In this document: positions 19,198-28,547 of the stretch, piece after piece
Numbering within the stretch: the first letter of the stretch is position 1
How the letters are laid out: every line of letters starts with the position of its first letter
Source of the DNA: Chloroflexaceae bacterium
GTDB lineage: Bacteria > Chloroflexota > Chloroflexia > Chloroflexales > Chloroflexaceae
NCBI GenBank assembly: GCA_028282325.1
Contig: JANQID010000024.1
Span: forward strand, 1-64,000
Length of the DNA stretch: 64,000 nt
Direction: 5' to 3'
The notes under the pieces: generated by a model
What the model was told of the DNA's origin: nothing
Database searches by the model: none
What the model saw: only the letters and a program-made list of their open reading frames with translations
Translations under genes and position numbers: made by a program

Positions 19198-20697
19198 CTA
19201 CTTTTGGGCGCCTGTATGCTCATGTGATGCTACAACCGTTGCGATTTCATCAAGCTTAATTCGGCGTTCAATCCGGTCATTAAGATTGCGCCAGACCACT
19301 TCGCCACGCTCGCGCTCTTCGGCGCCGACGATTGCGGCATAAGCAACGCCGCGGCGCGCCGCATCGCGTAAGTTGTTGGTCACGGTGCGACCTCGAACGT
19401 CTGTTGTTGCAATAACATCGTGGGTGCGCAACCGCCGGGCGACCTCGAGCGCATAGGGGTAATCTTCGTCTTCGACGGGTACGATCAAGACCTCGCTGCG
19501 CGTTGCGACAATGGGCGATCTCCCGCTCGGCAAAGCGGCGGATACACGCTCCAGGCCATAGGCGAACCCTACGGCGGGAGCTGGTTGTCGACCGCCCAGC
19601 GCCGAGACCAGGTCGTCGTAGCGGCCGCCGCCGCACAACTGCATGTCATCGGCGTCATACATCTCAAAAATCATCCCGGTGTAGTAATGTAACCCGCGCC
19701 CCATGCCAAAATCGAGCACGATGCGATCACGAGACACGTTGTGTGCTTCGAGCAACGCCAGGATCGCGCGCACTTCATCGAGCGTCGTCGTATCGGCCCC
19801 GGTTTCAGAGAGAAGCGCTGCCGCCTGCGGCAATGTTTCAGCAGGGGCGCCGCGAATCTGGCTGAGACGGTGAACCAGATCCAGTGCGCGCTCAACCTGC
19901 GGTTGCTGATCGCCCCGCCGCAGCTTACGCAGCAAACGTCCGACGATTTCCTCTGGCGAGCGGGTGCCGAAGGCGAGATCAACCTGAACTGTCGGGAGTA
20001 GCTTTAACAACAACTCGGATGCTTGGGCGTCATCCATACGTTCAAGCAGGGTCGGGTCGATTGGCAATTCACCGCGAGCTTCCTGGAGGCGTGTGCGTAC
20101 GACGTCAATGCCCTGGGTGCGGAGTCGTTCGAGTTCCCACACGAGTCGGCCCTGGGTGCGTTCGGCCAGATCGAAGCGTGAGAGCAGATTGCGTACCAGT
20201 CCGATATGTCCCAGCACAATTGTGTAGTCATGAATGCCTGTGGCTTCCAGCCCGGCGCAGGCCAGCGCCAGAACCTCGGCGTCGGCGCGCGGCCCGGCGC
20301 TGCCGATAATCTCTACGCCAATCTGAGTGAATTGGCGATACGTATGCCGTTGCGGTCGCTCATAGCGGAACACCGGGCCGCTATAGCTCAATCGCAGCGG
20401 CAGCGGCTGATCCTGTAAATGCGCCACGTAGGCGCGCAATACCGATGCTGTCCACTCAGGACGCAACGCCAGATTGCGCCCGCCGAACGTAAACTCATAG
20501 ACCTTTCCGACCAGCTCTTCGCCCAACTTGCGCAGATAGAGATCACGCTGTTCGATGATCGGCAGGTCGATCTGGGTGTAGCCGTAGTTTGTCAACACGG
20601 CTTCGATCTGCGCCTGGGTCCATAATAAATTCTGGCGATCCGCGGGCAAAGTATCGCGCATTCCACGAACGACTTCAATTGGCGCGCTCATATTCAC
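19198..20697 (-). CDS. hisS: Histidyl-tRNA synthetase
   Basis: HisRS charges tRNA-His. The product of about 499 residues has class II motif 1 (VRGMRDTLPADR), motif 2 (FRYERPQRHTYRQFTQIG), the histidine A loop region GRGLHYYTGMIFEMY, CGGGRYDDL and the C-terminal anticodon-binding domain. It is longer than E. coli HisS (about 424), mainly through an insertion in the middle. GTG 20697 is chosen because GAGGG sits 6-7 nt upstream; ATG 20691 is an alternative two codons later, and a TTG at 20709 is unlikely. The creatininase gene follows in the same direction. Confidence 0.94.
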   Translation of the reverse strand: MNMSAPIEVVRGMRDTLPADRQNLLWTQAQIEAVLTNYGYTQIDLPIIEQRDLYLRKLGEELVGKVYEFTFGGRNLALRPEWTASVLRAYVAHLQDQPLPLRLSYSGPVFRYERPQRHTYRQFTQIGVEIIGSAGPRADAEVLALACAGLEATGIHDYTIVLGHIGLVRNLLSRFDLAERTQGRLVWELERLRTQGIDVVRTRLQEARGELPIDPTLLERMDDAQASELLLKLLPTVQVDLAFGTRSPEEIVGRLLRKLRRGDQQPQVERALDLVHRLSQIRGAPAETLPQAAALLSETGADTTTLDEVRAILALLEAHNVSRDRIVLDFGMGRGLHYYTGMIFEMYDADDMQLCGGGRYDDLVSALGGRQPAPAVGFAYGLERVSAALPSGRSPIVATRSEVLIVPVEDEDYPYALEVARRLRTHDVIATTDVRGRTVTNNLRDAARRGVAYAAIVGAEERERGEVVWRNLNDRIERRIKLDEIATVVASHEHTGAQK

Positions 20698-21019
20698 AGT
20701 AACCCTCAATTCTCTTTAGCTCCGCCCGGTATACGCACATCTTCATCACGCTGTCTCAATCGGTCTGTCCTTGCGCATAAGGTATTGTACTCGATCTGCC
20801 CTAGCAGAACAAGACACTGAAACTGATGCGGCCTCAAAAAAGCCATTACGCTGCCCTCCTGTCGCTTGTGAAATAGAACGGGCATGCTATCGGGCAACGG
20901 CGGAGCTTTTGCGTGCTCCATAGTATACGACCATTCCGACAAGAGGCGGTATAGCGCGTGTTGACGGCGCGACGCCAACCGGGATGCGGTATAATCGAGA
21001 AATGCGCCAGAAGTGATGC

Positions 21020-21158
21020 TACCAAACAATATGGGAGACACCGCATGGGGTCATTCTGAGCGCAGCGAAGAATCTCCGATTCCCCCAACGCCGAGACCCT
21101 GACTCTGAGCGAAGCGAAGGGGAAGGGTGATATGCGGCATACTCATCATCGTTTGGTA
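21020..21158. mobile_element. MITE-like element, copy A (complete)
   Basis: A 139-bp non-coding element with terminal inverted repeats TACCAAAC / GTTTGGTA, extended on both sides by GC. A second inverted match (CCGCAT / ATGCGG) lies inside at symmetric distance, and the left part carries the block TCATTCTGAGCGCAGCGAAG. The same length and ends occur in copy D at 38384-38522. No clear target duplication is seen here (TGC left, GCG right). It fills the 486-nt hisS-phaJ gap just before the phaJ ribosome-binding site; the remaining sequence (20698-21017) shows nothing recognisable. Confidence 0.8.
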
Positions 21159-21183
21159 GCGACAATCAGAGGAGGAACTGTAT

Positions 21184-21582
21184 ATGGCTCAGATCGAAAT
21201 TGGGCAACGCGCCAGCTTTCGCAAAACCATTACCGAGGCTGATGTCATCCTGTTCGCGGGAGTCACTGGCGATCTGAATCCGATCCATATCGATGACGCA
21301 ACAGCGCGCGAGACTCGCTTCGGACGCCGTATCGCCCATGGAATGCTCGCCGCCGGAATGATCTCCGCCGTGCTCGGCCTACAACTTCCCGGTCCGGGCA
21401 GCGTATATCTCAGCCAGTCGCTTGCCTTCAAACGCCCGATTTTCATCGGCGACACCGTCACCGCGACTGTGGAGGTGACGAAAGCGCGCGAAGACAAGCC
21501 GATCGTTACCCTGCGCACCACAGTCGTCAATGAGCAAGATGAGTTGCTTGTCGAAGGCGAAGCGGTCGTGATGATGACATAG
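21184..21582 (+). CDS. phaJ: (R)-specific enoyl-CoA hydratase, MaoC/PhaJ family
   Basis: The 132-residue single hot-dog protein carries the hydratase-2 motif VTGDLNPIHIDDATARET with catalytic D30 and H35, the positions found in Aeromonas PhaJ. The enzyme hydrates trans-2-enoyl-CoA to (R)-3-hydroxyacyl-CoA and can feed fatty-acid carbon into PHA. It lies 7.4 kb from the phaC cluster in this window. Ribosome site GAGGAGG precedes ATG 21184; the MITE ends 25 nt upstream, so the promoter is either inside the MITE or beyond it. An EamA gene follows by 44 nt. Confidence 0.85.
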   Translation: MAQIEIGQRASFRKTITEADVILFAGVTGDLNPIHIDDATARETRFGRRIAHGMLAAGMISAVLGLQLPGPGSVYLSQSLAFKRPIFIGDTVTATVEVTKAREDKPIVTLRTTVVNEQDELLVEGEAVVMMT

Positions 21583-21626
21583 CGACTCGCGTCAGCATAC
21601 CGCTCGATGCGTCGCCAGGAGGATGT

Positions 21627-22541
21627 ATGCCGCTTCGCCCAATGATGCCCTATGTCATTTTATTCACCGGCGTGCTGATCGCATCAACGGCGTCAATTCT
21701 CATTCGGCTGGCTCAGCAGGGCGGAATGCCTTCGTTAAGCATCGCCGCCGGTCGGTTGGCGCTGGCGGCATTGATCCTGACGCCAATCGCCTGGTCGCAC
21801 GCTCGACGTGAATTATACACGCTGCGACGCCGCGACATAGCGCTGGGCTTAACTTCGGGCGCGTTTCTCGCCGCACACTTCGCAGCCTGGATCGGTTCGC
21901 TGGCCTATACATCAGTGGCCAGCAGCGTTGCGATCGTCACTACGCATCCGATCTGGATCGGGCTGGCCTCAGTGCTGGTGTTTCGTGAACATCTGCGGTG
22001 GGATGTGATGAGCGGCATTGCTACGACCCTGATCGGCGGCCTTCTGATCGCTTTGAGCGATGGCAGCGCAGCAACCCAGGCCCAGTATGCGAACCCGACT
22101 CTGGGAAATGGTATGGCGCTGCTGGGCGCGTTGGCCGTCACCGGCTATTTTCTCATTGGGCGCAACCTGCGGCAGCGCATCTCCCTGCTGGCGTACATCT
22201 GGCTGGTCTACACCAGCGCCGCAGCGTTTCTCCTTTTCGTCGTTCTGGCGTTGCGAATACCGCTGCTCGGCTTCTCGCCGCTGGTCTACCTCAGCATCAT
22301 CGGGCTAGCCGTTGGACCGCAGCTGCTGGGCCATACGGCATTCAACTGGGCATTGCGCTATCTTTCGGCCACGTTCATCGCTGTGGCGATCCTGGGTGAG
22401 CCGGTTGGCTCCGCGCTGTTGGCATTGGCTCTATTTGGGGAGCAATTCGCGCCGCTGCAGTTGTTGGGCTTTGTCGTGCTCCTAACCGGAATCTACTTCT
22501 CCATGATGTTTGAACGACGGGGGCAGAAAGCCAGGCAGTGA
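21627..22541 (+). CDS. EamA (DMT) family transporter
   Basis: The 304-residue protein has ten hydrophobic segments arranged as two EamA repeats, with the typical SLAYTSVASSVAIVTTHP in the first repeat and NWALRYLSATFIAVAILGEP in the second, both family hallmarks. Such proteins export small metabolites such as amino acids. The substrate cannot be told. AGGAGG lies before the ATG, 44 nt after phaJ, so cotranscription is possible. Confidence 0.88.
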   Translation: MPLRPMMPYVILFTGVLIASTASILIRLAQQGGMPSLSIAAGRLALAALILTPIAWSHARRELYTLRRRDIALGLTSGAFLAAHFAAWIGSLAYTSVASSVAIVTTHPIWIGLASVLVFREHLRWDVMSGIATTLIGGLLIALSDGSAATQAQYANPTLGNGMALLGALAVTGYFLIGRNLRQRISLLAYIWLVYTSAAAFLLFVVLALRIPLLGFSPLVYLSIIGLAVGPQLLGHTAFNWALRYLSATFIAVAILGEPVGSALLALALFGEQFAPLQLLGFVVLLTGIYFSMMFERRGQKARQ

Positions 22542-22786
22542 AGCCGGCGCCGATCTCGCGAAGCCATATAGCGGCATTATTGTGCGTTTTCGAGTATGAT
22601 ACCGCTGGCAATTGTGGTATCATAGTAAGCACTTTCAAGCTGTTCATGCTATGAATATTCGCGCATTCTACGCCTGATATTGCCAGATAGATAGTATCAG
22701 CGTGGTTTTAACTCCGGCCTGATGATAATGAGTGCAGCGTCGGAACTACACTTCATGGCGCGTATGCAGATGGCGGAACAGGATAG

Positions 22787-23815
22787 ATGACAGAAGTAGG
22801 GAGCAACCAGGCAATGCGGATTGGTGTTTCCGCACTTACCTTTAGTTATCAATGCGGCTTGCTTGGGCAAGGCACCAGTCGCGAGGTCTCGCATCCAATG
22901 ACCGTCGATGACTTGATGGTATTGGCGTCGCGCGCCGGATTGCAGAGCGTCGAGTTCCCGGTTGCGATGTTGCCTGATCTTTCATCGGATCGGCTCGATG
23001 CCCTCCACGCTCGTCTCATCTCCAGCGGTCTGATCGCCGTGCTCACTAGCGAAGCGGTGTATGTTCCGCATCTGGAGCAGGTCATCCCGGCGGCGGCTCG
23101 GCTCGGTGTGCGTGTGCTGCGAGTGTTGTTGAGCGATGCGATCGAGGGTGTGCGCGGCGGTGTTTCCGGCGGATGGGAAGCGCACATCGACGAGATGATC
23201 AAACGGCTGCAACACCTTCGCCCGCTCGCCGAACAGTACAACGTCTGCCTGGCAGTTGAGAATCACCAGGATGCTCGATCCGAGGATCTGTTGCGTGTCT
23301 GCGCCGAAGTCGGCGGCGATCACATCGGCGTCGCCTTCGATCCCGTCAATGCGCTCATCGTGGCAGAAGATCCGCTCACGGCATTGGAAGCGCTTGGCGC
23401 GCATATTCGCGGTATTCATCTGGCCGACTACCTCGTCTATCCATCTGACGAAGGCTACCGTCTCGTGCGCTGTGCGTTGGGCGAGGGCGGGATGGATTTC
23501 CGCGTTTTCTTCGATCGCGTGCGCAGTATCGCTCCCAACGTCTTTTGTCAGATCGAACTGGTTTCGCACAACGCCCGTCATGTGCGGCTATTGACGAACG
23601 AATGGTGGGAAGGCTATGGGCCGCGTGATGTGCGTGCATTGCTGCCGATGCTGCGGTTGATGGCCCAGAATCTGCGCATCCTCGATGACGACTGGCGCAC
23701 ACCCTGGGAACGCGGCGCTTCAGAAGCGATGATCAAGTTATACGAAGATCAGCAATTCGCCGATAGTATCGCCTATTTACGCTCAATCGGCGCGCTGGAG
23801 CGCGAGCGTTTCTAG
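22787..23815 (+). CDS. Sugar phosphate isomerase/epimerase-like TIM barrel protein
   Basis: The 342-residue protein is an AP-endonuclease-2-type TIM barrel: it starts MRIGVSALTFSYQ, and metal-ligand motifs are LAVENHQDARSE, GVAFDPVNAL, HIRGIHLADYL and FCQIELVSHNA. Members isomerise or epimerise sugars or sugar derivatives; the precise reaction is unknown. Two starts are possible, ATG 22787 and ATG 22814 with GGGAG upstream; the second would begin directly at the barrel. No neighbour gives the substrate. The upstream gap 22542-22786 holds no feature I recognise. Confidence 0.75.
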   Translation: MTEVGSNQAMRIGVSALTFSYQCGLLGQGTSREVSHPMTVDDLMVLASRAGLQSVEFPVAMLPDLSSDRLDALHARLISSGLIAVLTSEAVYVPHLEQVIPAAARLGVRVLRVLLSDAIEGVRGGVSGGWEAHIDEMIKRLQHLRPLAEQYNVCLAVENHQDARSEDLLRVCAEVGGDHIGVAFDPVNALIVAEDPLTALEALGAHIRGIHLADYLVYPSDEGYRLVRCALGEGGMDFRVFFDRVRSIAPNVFCQIELVSHNARHVRLLTNEWWEGYGPRDVRALLPMLRLMAQNLRILDDDWRTPWERGASEAMIKLYEDQQFADSIAYLRSIGALERERF

Positions 23816-23886
23816 GGAATTGGCAAAGGCCGTCGCCCCATGCTACAATCTTGCCGGAACAACGACTTGTTGATGGAGCGATATAT

Positions 23887-24036
23887 ATGGACGTATTAGC
23901 TCTGGTTCTGCGCTACGGGTTCCTTCCCATCTTTGCGATTGAGGTCTTCTTGATTGTTCGGGCGCTCGTGCAACTGGCTCGTGACAAAGCTCGCGCCGCC
24001 GAGACGGAGATCCTGGCGAACGGAAACGAGGAGTAG
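23887..24036 (+). CDS. Small single-pass membrane protein (49 aa)
   Basis: A 49-residue product: one hydrophobic helix (LALVLRYGFLPIFAIEVFLI, residues 4-23) followed by a charged cytoplasmic-type tail. ATG 23887 has GGAG about 9 nt upstream. It stops four nt before the GTG of the metallophosphoesterase, whose ribosome site GAGGAG is inside this gene, so coupling is likely. It may anchor or regulate the phosphoesterase; no domain is recognised. Confidence 0.6.
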   Translation: MDVLALVLRYGFLPIFAIEVFLIVRALVQLARDKARAAETEILANGNEE

Positions 24037-24040
24037 CTTC

Positions 24041-24895
24041 GTGCGCTATCGGTTGATGCACATCTCTGACTTACATGCCGGCCCGCCGTTTAACCCGCGC
24101 ATTGCCGAACTGGTTGCGCAACAGGCCCACGATATGCAGCCCGATCTGCTAGTTATCTCCGGCGATCTGGTGCAACGCGCCGATTTTGCGCGTCAGTGGA
24201 GGGCAATTACTGCGTATCTAGCGACATTGCCCCAACCCCAGCTAATCGTCCCCGGCAACCATGACGTCCCCCTCTTCAATCCCGTCAATCGCCTGTTTTT
24301 CTCACTCAGCCGCTATCGCCGCTATATTTCGACCAACATCAACCCGGTGTTCGAGCTTCCTGGCCTGGCGGTCGTCGGCGGGAACACCGCCCACGGCTTG
24401 ACCGTCGATGGCGGCTACCTGAGTCGTGAACAACAGGCGGCGTTTGAACACATCTTTGCCGGCTTCGATCAGGACACCTGCAAAGTTGCGGTGATGCATC
24501 ACCCGCCGCTTGAAACGCCGGGCGATAGGCGCAATCGGGCTATCACCAACGCCAACGCCGCTATCCAGATGCTGGATCGCTGCGATGTCGAGTTGGTGTT
24601 GTGCGGACATGTTCACATTTCTTACATCGGCAATACGCTGGATGTGCGCAATGATCTCCGCCGGGGAACCATCGTATGTCAAAGCGGTACAACCACATCG
24701 CGCCGGGGGCATGGTCGTGAACGTGGTCTGAATTCCTTTAACGTGATCGAGATCGACCGGCGGACTATTCGCATCCTTCAGAACCTCTACCAGCCCAATG
24801 TCGGTCGCTTCGTTCCTGTCGCCGAACATGTCTACCCGCGCCGTACCTCAGGCGTTGATGAACTTCCAGCCGCCGAGCGCGTGCTGGAACCATAG
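24041..24895 (+). CDS. Calcineurin-like metallophosphoesterase
   Basis: The 284-residue protein shows the full metallophosphoesterase motif set in order: HISDLHAG (D, H), VISGDLV (GD), VPGNHDVP (GNHD), MHHPP and CGHVH. It resembles Icc/CpdA-type phosphodiesterases, which cleave cyclic nucleotides or phospholipid-type esters. GTG 24041 is selected since GAGGAG lies 8 nt upstream and the barrel begins ten residues later; frames further upstream overlap the small membrane protein. Substrate unknown. Confidence 0.83.
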   Translation: MRYRLMHISDLHAGPPFNPRIAELVAQQAHDMQPDLLVISGDLVQRADFARQWRAITAYLATLPQPQLIVPGNHDVPLFNPVNRLFFSLSRYRRYISTNINPVFELPGLAVVGGNTAHGLTVDGGYLSREQQAAFEHIFAGFDQDTCKVAVMHHPPLETPGDRRNRAITNANAAIQMLDRCDVELVLCGHVHISYIGNTLDVRNDLRRGTIVCQSGTTTSRRGHGRERGLNSFNVIEIDRRTIRILQNLYQPNVGRFVPVAEHVYPRRTSGVDELPAAERVLEP

Positions 24896-24972
24896 CACGG
24901 TGGACTTCACCAGGACGCTCGTCGTGATGCACCGCGCGTATCCGTCTGCGGCGAGCGTTGGCATCATCCGTT

Positions 24973-25623
24973 ATGATCGATTGGTCTCATCAACTTGAGC
25001 GCGTGCGGCGCGCTCTGGCCGACCCGACCCCTGTGCATTGGGAGGATCTCTTGCTGATGCGCAGCCGCGATGGCTCGCTGGCGCGCCAGATGCAGCCGGC
25101 GCCGGGCGTTGAGCCGCGACCAGCTGCCGCGTTGCTCTTGCTCTACCCCCACGACAACGAACTCTGGTTTCCGCTCACGGTTCGCAGTTCGGCGCTGCCG
25201 TTGCATCGTGGCGAGGTTTCGCTGCCCGGCGGCGGCGTGGACTCGGGTGACGCCGGCGTCGTCGGCGCGGCGCTGCGCGAGGCGCAGGAGGAGATCGGCG
25301 TTTATCCCGACGCCGTCGAAATCCTCGGCACACTGGCTGCGTTCTACATACCGCCGAGCAACTTCCAGCTTACGCCGGTGGTTGGCTTTACTCCGATGCC
25401 GTTTGACATTCGCGCCAACCCTGCCGAGGTCGAAGCAGTCTTCAGCGTGGCATTGAACCAGTTGCTCGATCCGGCAACGGTGGAAACCGAAGAGTGGGAA
25501 CATCGCAATCTCCGCCTTCAGGCGCCATTCTTCGCCCTGCACGGCTACAAAGTTTGGGGCGCGACCGCCTTGCTGCTGAGCGAGTTGGTTGCACGACTTC
25601 GTCGACTCACTCCACACGAATAG
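24973..25623 (+). CDS. Nudix hydrolase, CoA pyrophosphatase type
   Basis: The product of 216 residues has a Nudix box starting GGGVDSGDAG and ending REAQEEIGV, preceded by RGEVSLPGG, the pattern of the NudL/YeaB group that cleaves CoA and CoA derivatives. The C-terminal part keeps EVEAVFSVALNQLLDP, also typical. ATG 24973 (MIDWSHQLER) is preferred over an upstream TTG at 24958. The HAD gene follows on the same strand at 25739. Confidence 0.85.
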   Translation: MIDWSHQLERVRRALADPTPVHWEDLLLMRSRDGSLARQMQPAPGVEPRPAAALLLLYPHDNELWFPLTVRSSALPLHRGEVSLPGGGVDSGDAGVVGAALREAQEEIGVYPDAVEILGTLAAFYIPPSNFQLTPVVGFTPMPFDIRANPAEVEAVFSVALNQLLDPATVETEEWEHRNLRLQAPFFALHGYKVWGATALLLSELVARLRRLTPHE

Positions 25624-25738
25624 TCTGGGTTGTGGTAGGATGCGTGCGGCAATATGCGGCTTCGCGTCGCGGCGTGCTGCAATGAAGGCTGAAACCGATG
25701 GCTTGAGAGACGAGAGAGAAGGAAAAAGGGAGAAGAGA

Positions 25739-26395
25739 ATGACCCAATCACTACGGGCGGTGCTCTGGGATATGGACGGAACGCTTCTCGACTCGGCGGA
25801 GTACCACTGGCTCGCCTGGCGCGATACGATGGCCGCTGAAGACTTTCCCTTGACGTATGAGGTATTCGCGACAACATTCGGCCAGCGCAACGATACCATT
25901 CTGCGCGGCTACTTCGGGGCGGATTTTTCGCCGGACGAGATCACGCGCATCAGTGACGTCAAGGAGCGGCATTACCGCGAACTGGTGCGCACACGCGGCG
26001 TCGAGTTGCTGCCCGGTGTTGGCGGCTGGCTGGAACGCTTGCACAACGCCGGCTGGCGTCAAGCGATCGCGTCGGCAGCGCCGCGCAAGAATATCGAGGC
26101 GATTCTGGATGCGTTGCGCATCGACAACTATTTTGCCGCCATCGTGTCGGCGGAAGACGTGCAACGGGGCAAGCCCGATCCGCACGTCTTTCTGCTTGCC
26201 GCCGAACGCCTGGGGGTTCCGCCCGCCCGCTGCATCGTGGTCGAGGATGCGCCTGCCGGGATTGAGGGCGCTCGCCGGGCGCGTATGGCGGCGATTGGGG
26301 TGCGCTCGTCGCATGGTTCATTGAATGCTGATCGCGAGGTCGATACACTCAACGAATTGCCTGACGACACGTTTGATTCGTTCGTTCCGGCCTAG
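25739..26395 (+). CDS. HAD-family phosphatase, beta-phosphoglucomutase-like
   Basis: The 218-residue protein has HAD motif I WDMDGTLLDS at residues 10-19, motif II (ASAAPRKN), the motif III lysine in GKPDPHVFLLA and motif IV VVEDAPAGIEGA. It belongs to the subfamily of beta-phosphoglucomutases and sugar phosphatases. ATG 25739 is preceded by AAGGGAGAAG; an open frame continues upstream but shows no domain. It converges on phnX, ending 23 nt from it. Confidence 0.85.
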   Translation: MTQSLRAVLWDMDGTLLDSAEYHWLAWRDTMAAEDFPLTYEVFATTFGQRNDTILRGYFGADFSPDEITRISDVKERHYRELVRTRGVELLPGVGGWLERLHNAGWRQAIASAAPRKNIEAILDALRIDNYFAAIVSAEDVQRGKPDPHVFLLAAERLGVPPARCIVVEDAPAGIEGARRARMAAIGVRSSHGSLNADREVDTLNELPDDTFDSFVPA

Positions 26396-26418
26396 CGTAC
26401 CAGGAATACTGCTCTCTG

Positions 26419-27243
26419 CTACGGCTGTTCGCCCTGGCGGAGGCGCGCTTCAATGGCGTCCAGTATCGGTGGAGCATCGACGATGCTTTCCACGACATAG
26501 TGAGCCCCGGCTTGACGCATCCGGCGCTCGATGCGCTCCAGTCGCGTCGCCAGATCGTTGGGGGCGAGGGCGGCGGCTTCGCTCAAGCCCAGTTCGTTGC
26601 CGGTCCGTGACAGACCGATTGTCCACATCCCAGCATTAAGGCCTTCTTCGATGTCGGGGATCGTATCGCCAACCTTCACCAGTGCAGCCGGCGGATAGAC
26701 CTGAAGCTGCTGCGCAGCTTGCAGCGCCATCCACGGTGCCGGGCGACCGGCGACAACCTCGTTCGCGCAAACAATCGCATCCGGCGCATAGCCGCGCTCG
26801 GCAACCTCCGGCGCGAGGGCATCCATAATCTGGCGGCTATAGCCGGTCGTCGAGCCGATCCGCATCCCGCGCGCGCGACAGAGCGCTACTGTGTCGCGGG
26901 TTCCCGGAATCAAGTCGGGATAGTCGAGAACGCAGCGCCGTTGCAAATCCACCGATGTTTGGAACAGCGCTTCGATATCATCCTCACTCGCTGCCCGCCT
27001 ATGAACAGACTGCCACGCGCCGGCGACGCTTTCCATCTGCGCAATGGCCCGGATATGATCCTTCTTCGCCATTCCCATCGGTGCGCGGGCTTGCTCAATC
27101 GTTATTGCCACGCCGCGCGCTTTGAAAATCTCGACGAAAACGGCGACCGGCGCAAAACAGCCGTAATCGACGGTAGTCCCGGCCCAATCGAAGATGATGC
27201 CTCTCAGCGGCCCCGCGTATGATCGGCGATAGATGAATTCCAT
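26419..27243 (-). CDS. phnX: Phosphonoacetaldehyde hydrolase (phosphonatase)
   Basis: PhnX breaks the C-P bond of phosphonoacetaldehyde, giving acetaldehyde and phosphate; it is the second step of 2-aminoethylphosphonate use. The 274-residue HAD protein has the nucleophile D19 in IIFDWAGTTVDYG, the Schiff-base lysine K60 in PMGMAKKDHI and the late motif KVGDTIPDIEEG. These three together are specific for phosphonatase. The gene lies 21 nt after phnW and is certainly in the same operon. Confidence 0.95.
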   Translation of the reverse strand: MEFIYRRSYAGPLRGIIFDWAGTTVDYGCFAPVAVFVEIFKARGVAITIEQARAPMGMAKKDHIRAIAQMESVAGAWQSVHRRAASEDDIEALFQTSVDLQRRCVLDYPDLIPGTRDTVALCRARGMRIGSTTGYSRQIMDALAPEVAERGYAPDAIVCANEVVAGRPAPWMALQAAQQLQVYPPAALVKVGDTIPDIEEGLNAGMWTIGLSRTGNELGLSEAAALAPNDLATRLERIERRMRQAGAHYVVESIVDAPPILDAIEARLRQGEQP

Positions 27244-27264
27244 AAGCCTTCTTTTCCTGTTTCA

Positions 27265-28413
27265 TCAAGCTTCAAGGACAGGCGTCAAAGCAACGCCCAT
27301 CTCCTCCAGCGTCGCTTGAATCGCGCCAAGCAGCCCCCGCACATCGGCCTCGAAGATGCGACCGATCGTCCCGATCCGGAAGCAGTCAGCGTTGCCGACC
27401 TTGCCGGGGTAGATGATGTAGCCGCGGTCGTGCAGCAGCGCGTAAAATGTGGCAAAATCGAAGCGCGGGTGGTTCGGATAGACGAACGAGGTGATGATGT
27501 AGCTCTGGCGTTCCGGTTGCAGATATTCCTGGAAGCCAAGCGCCCGCATACCTGCGATCAACGTTGCGTAGTTGGCCCGATAACGCGCAGCGCGCCCGAC
27601 TACGCCGCCCTCGGCTTCAAGTTCCAGCAACGCCTGGCGGAAGGCCAACAGAGTATGCGTCGGCGGGGTGAAGCGAAACTGGCGGCTGCGTTCGAGTTCG
27701 CGCCACTGGGCGAGCAGATCGAGGCTGAGGCTGCGCGCCCAGCCTTCGGTAGCGACGAGCGTGTCGCGGCGAGCCAGCACAAACGCGAAGCCCGGCACGC
27801 CTTCGATGCACTTGTTGGCCGATGATATCAGATAATCGATGCCGGCCGCGGCAATATCCAGCGGAATCGCGCCAAAGCTGCTCATCGCGTCCACGATGAA
27901 GGTTTTACCGGCGGCGTTGGCAATCGACCCGATGGCTTCGATCGGATTGATCAGGCCGCTGGTTGTCTCACAATGCACTGCTGCAATATGAGTAATCGCG
28001 GGATCATCGGCCAGCGCCTGCCTGACCTGGTCGAGATCGGACGGGGCGTCTTCAGGATCGGAAACCGCGCAGTAGTCGATGCGGAGCACACGAGCGATCT
28101 GCTCAATGCGCCGGCCATAAGCGCCGTTTGTCACTGCCAGCAGCTTGCCGGCGGGCGGAATGACCGAACCGATGACCGACTCGATGCCAAATGTTCCGCT
28201 GCCTTGCATCAACACGGTCGTGTAGTCGTCGGCGGAGAGGTCGGCAACCCGCAGCAACCGCTGCCGAATGTCTTGCACCGCCTCCAGGAAGAGTGTATCT
28301 CGCGATCCGAGATCCTGGAGCATCGCCTGCTTCACGGTGCGACTCGTCGTTAACGGCCCCGGCGTAAACAGCAATCCATCGCGTGCGGCGGAGATGGTTG
28401 TCTTGTTTGTCAT
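27265..28413 (-). CDS. phnW: 2-Aminoethylphosphonate-pyruvate transaminase
   Basis: PhnW moves the amino group of 2-aminoethylphosphonate to pyruvate, making phosphonoacetaldehyde for PhnX. The 382-residue class V aminotransferase starts with the family motif [15 protein letters not shown], has [10 protein letters not shown] near 71, the PLP-contact D175 ([10 protein letters not shown]) and the PLP lysine K201 in [13 protein letters not shown]. Its promoter region is shared with the divergent GntR/UTRA gene. No phosphonate transporter is seen here. Confidence 0.95.
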   Translation of the reverse strand: MTNKTTISAARDGLLFTPGPLTTSRTVKQAMLQDLGSRDTLFLEAVQDIRQRLLRVADLSADDYTTVLMQGSGTFGIESVIGSVIPPAGKLLAVTNGAYGRRIEQIARVLRIDYCAVSDPEDAPSDLDQVRQALADDPAITHIAAVHCETTSGLINPIEAIGSIANAAGKTFIVDAMSSFGAIPLDIAAAGIDYLISSANKCIEGVPGFAFVLARRDTLVATEGWARSLSLDLLAQWRELERSRQFRFTPPTHTLLAFRQALLELEAEGGVVGRAARYRANYATLIAGMRALGFQEYLQPERQSYIITSFVYPNHPRFDFATFYALLHDRGYIIYPGKVGNADCFRIGTIGRIFEADVRGLLGAIQATLEEMGVALTPVLEA

Positions 28414-28502
28414 TCATTTCTTCCGTATAATAGAAGCTTACGCTGTCCAATGCAGCCCTATCGAGCGTATGGAATAAATGGTTATACTCGAATTTTGGTA
28501 TA

Positions 28503-28516
28503 TTGGTATAGACCAA
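28503..28516. promoter_or_regulatory. GntR/UTRA operator in the phnW-regulator gap
   Basis: TTGGT-ATAG-ACCAA is a perfect inverted repeat that matches the GGTATAGACC-type sites of HutC/NagR-subfamily GntR regulators. A half copy, TTTTGGTATA, lies just to the left (28493-28502). It sits in the 134-nt gap between phnW and the regulator gene, 32 nt before the latter's ATG, so it could control both directions. Confidence 0.75.
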
Positions 28517-28547
28517 TTTGGTGGCAGTATAGCATGAGGAATGTGAA

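Noticed and set aside
28414-28547. Riboswitch before phnW
   Set aside because: The short gap is explained by a promoter and the GntR palindrome; no conserved aptamer-like structure seen.
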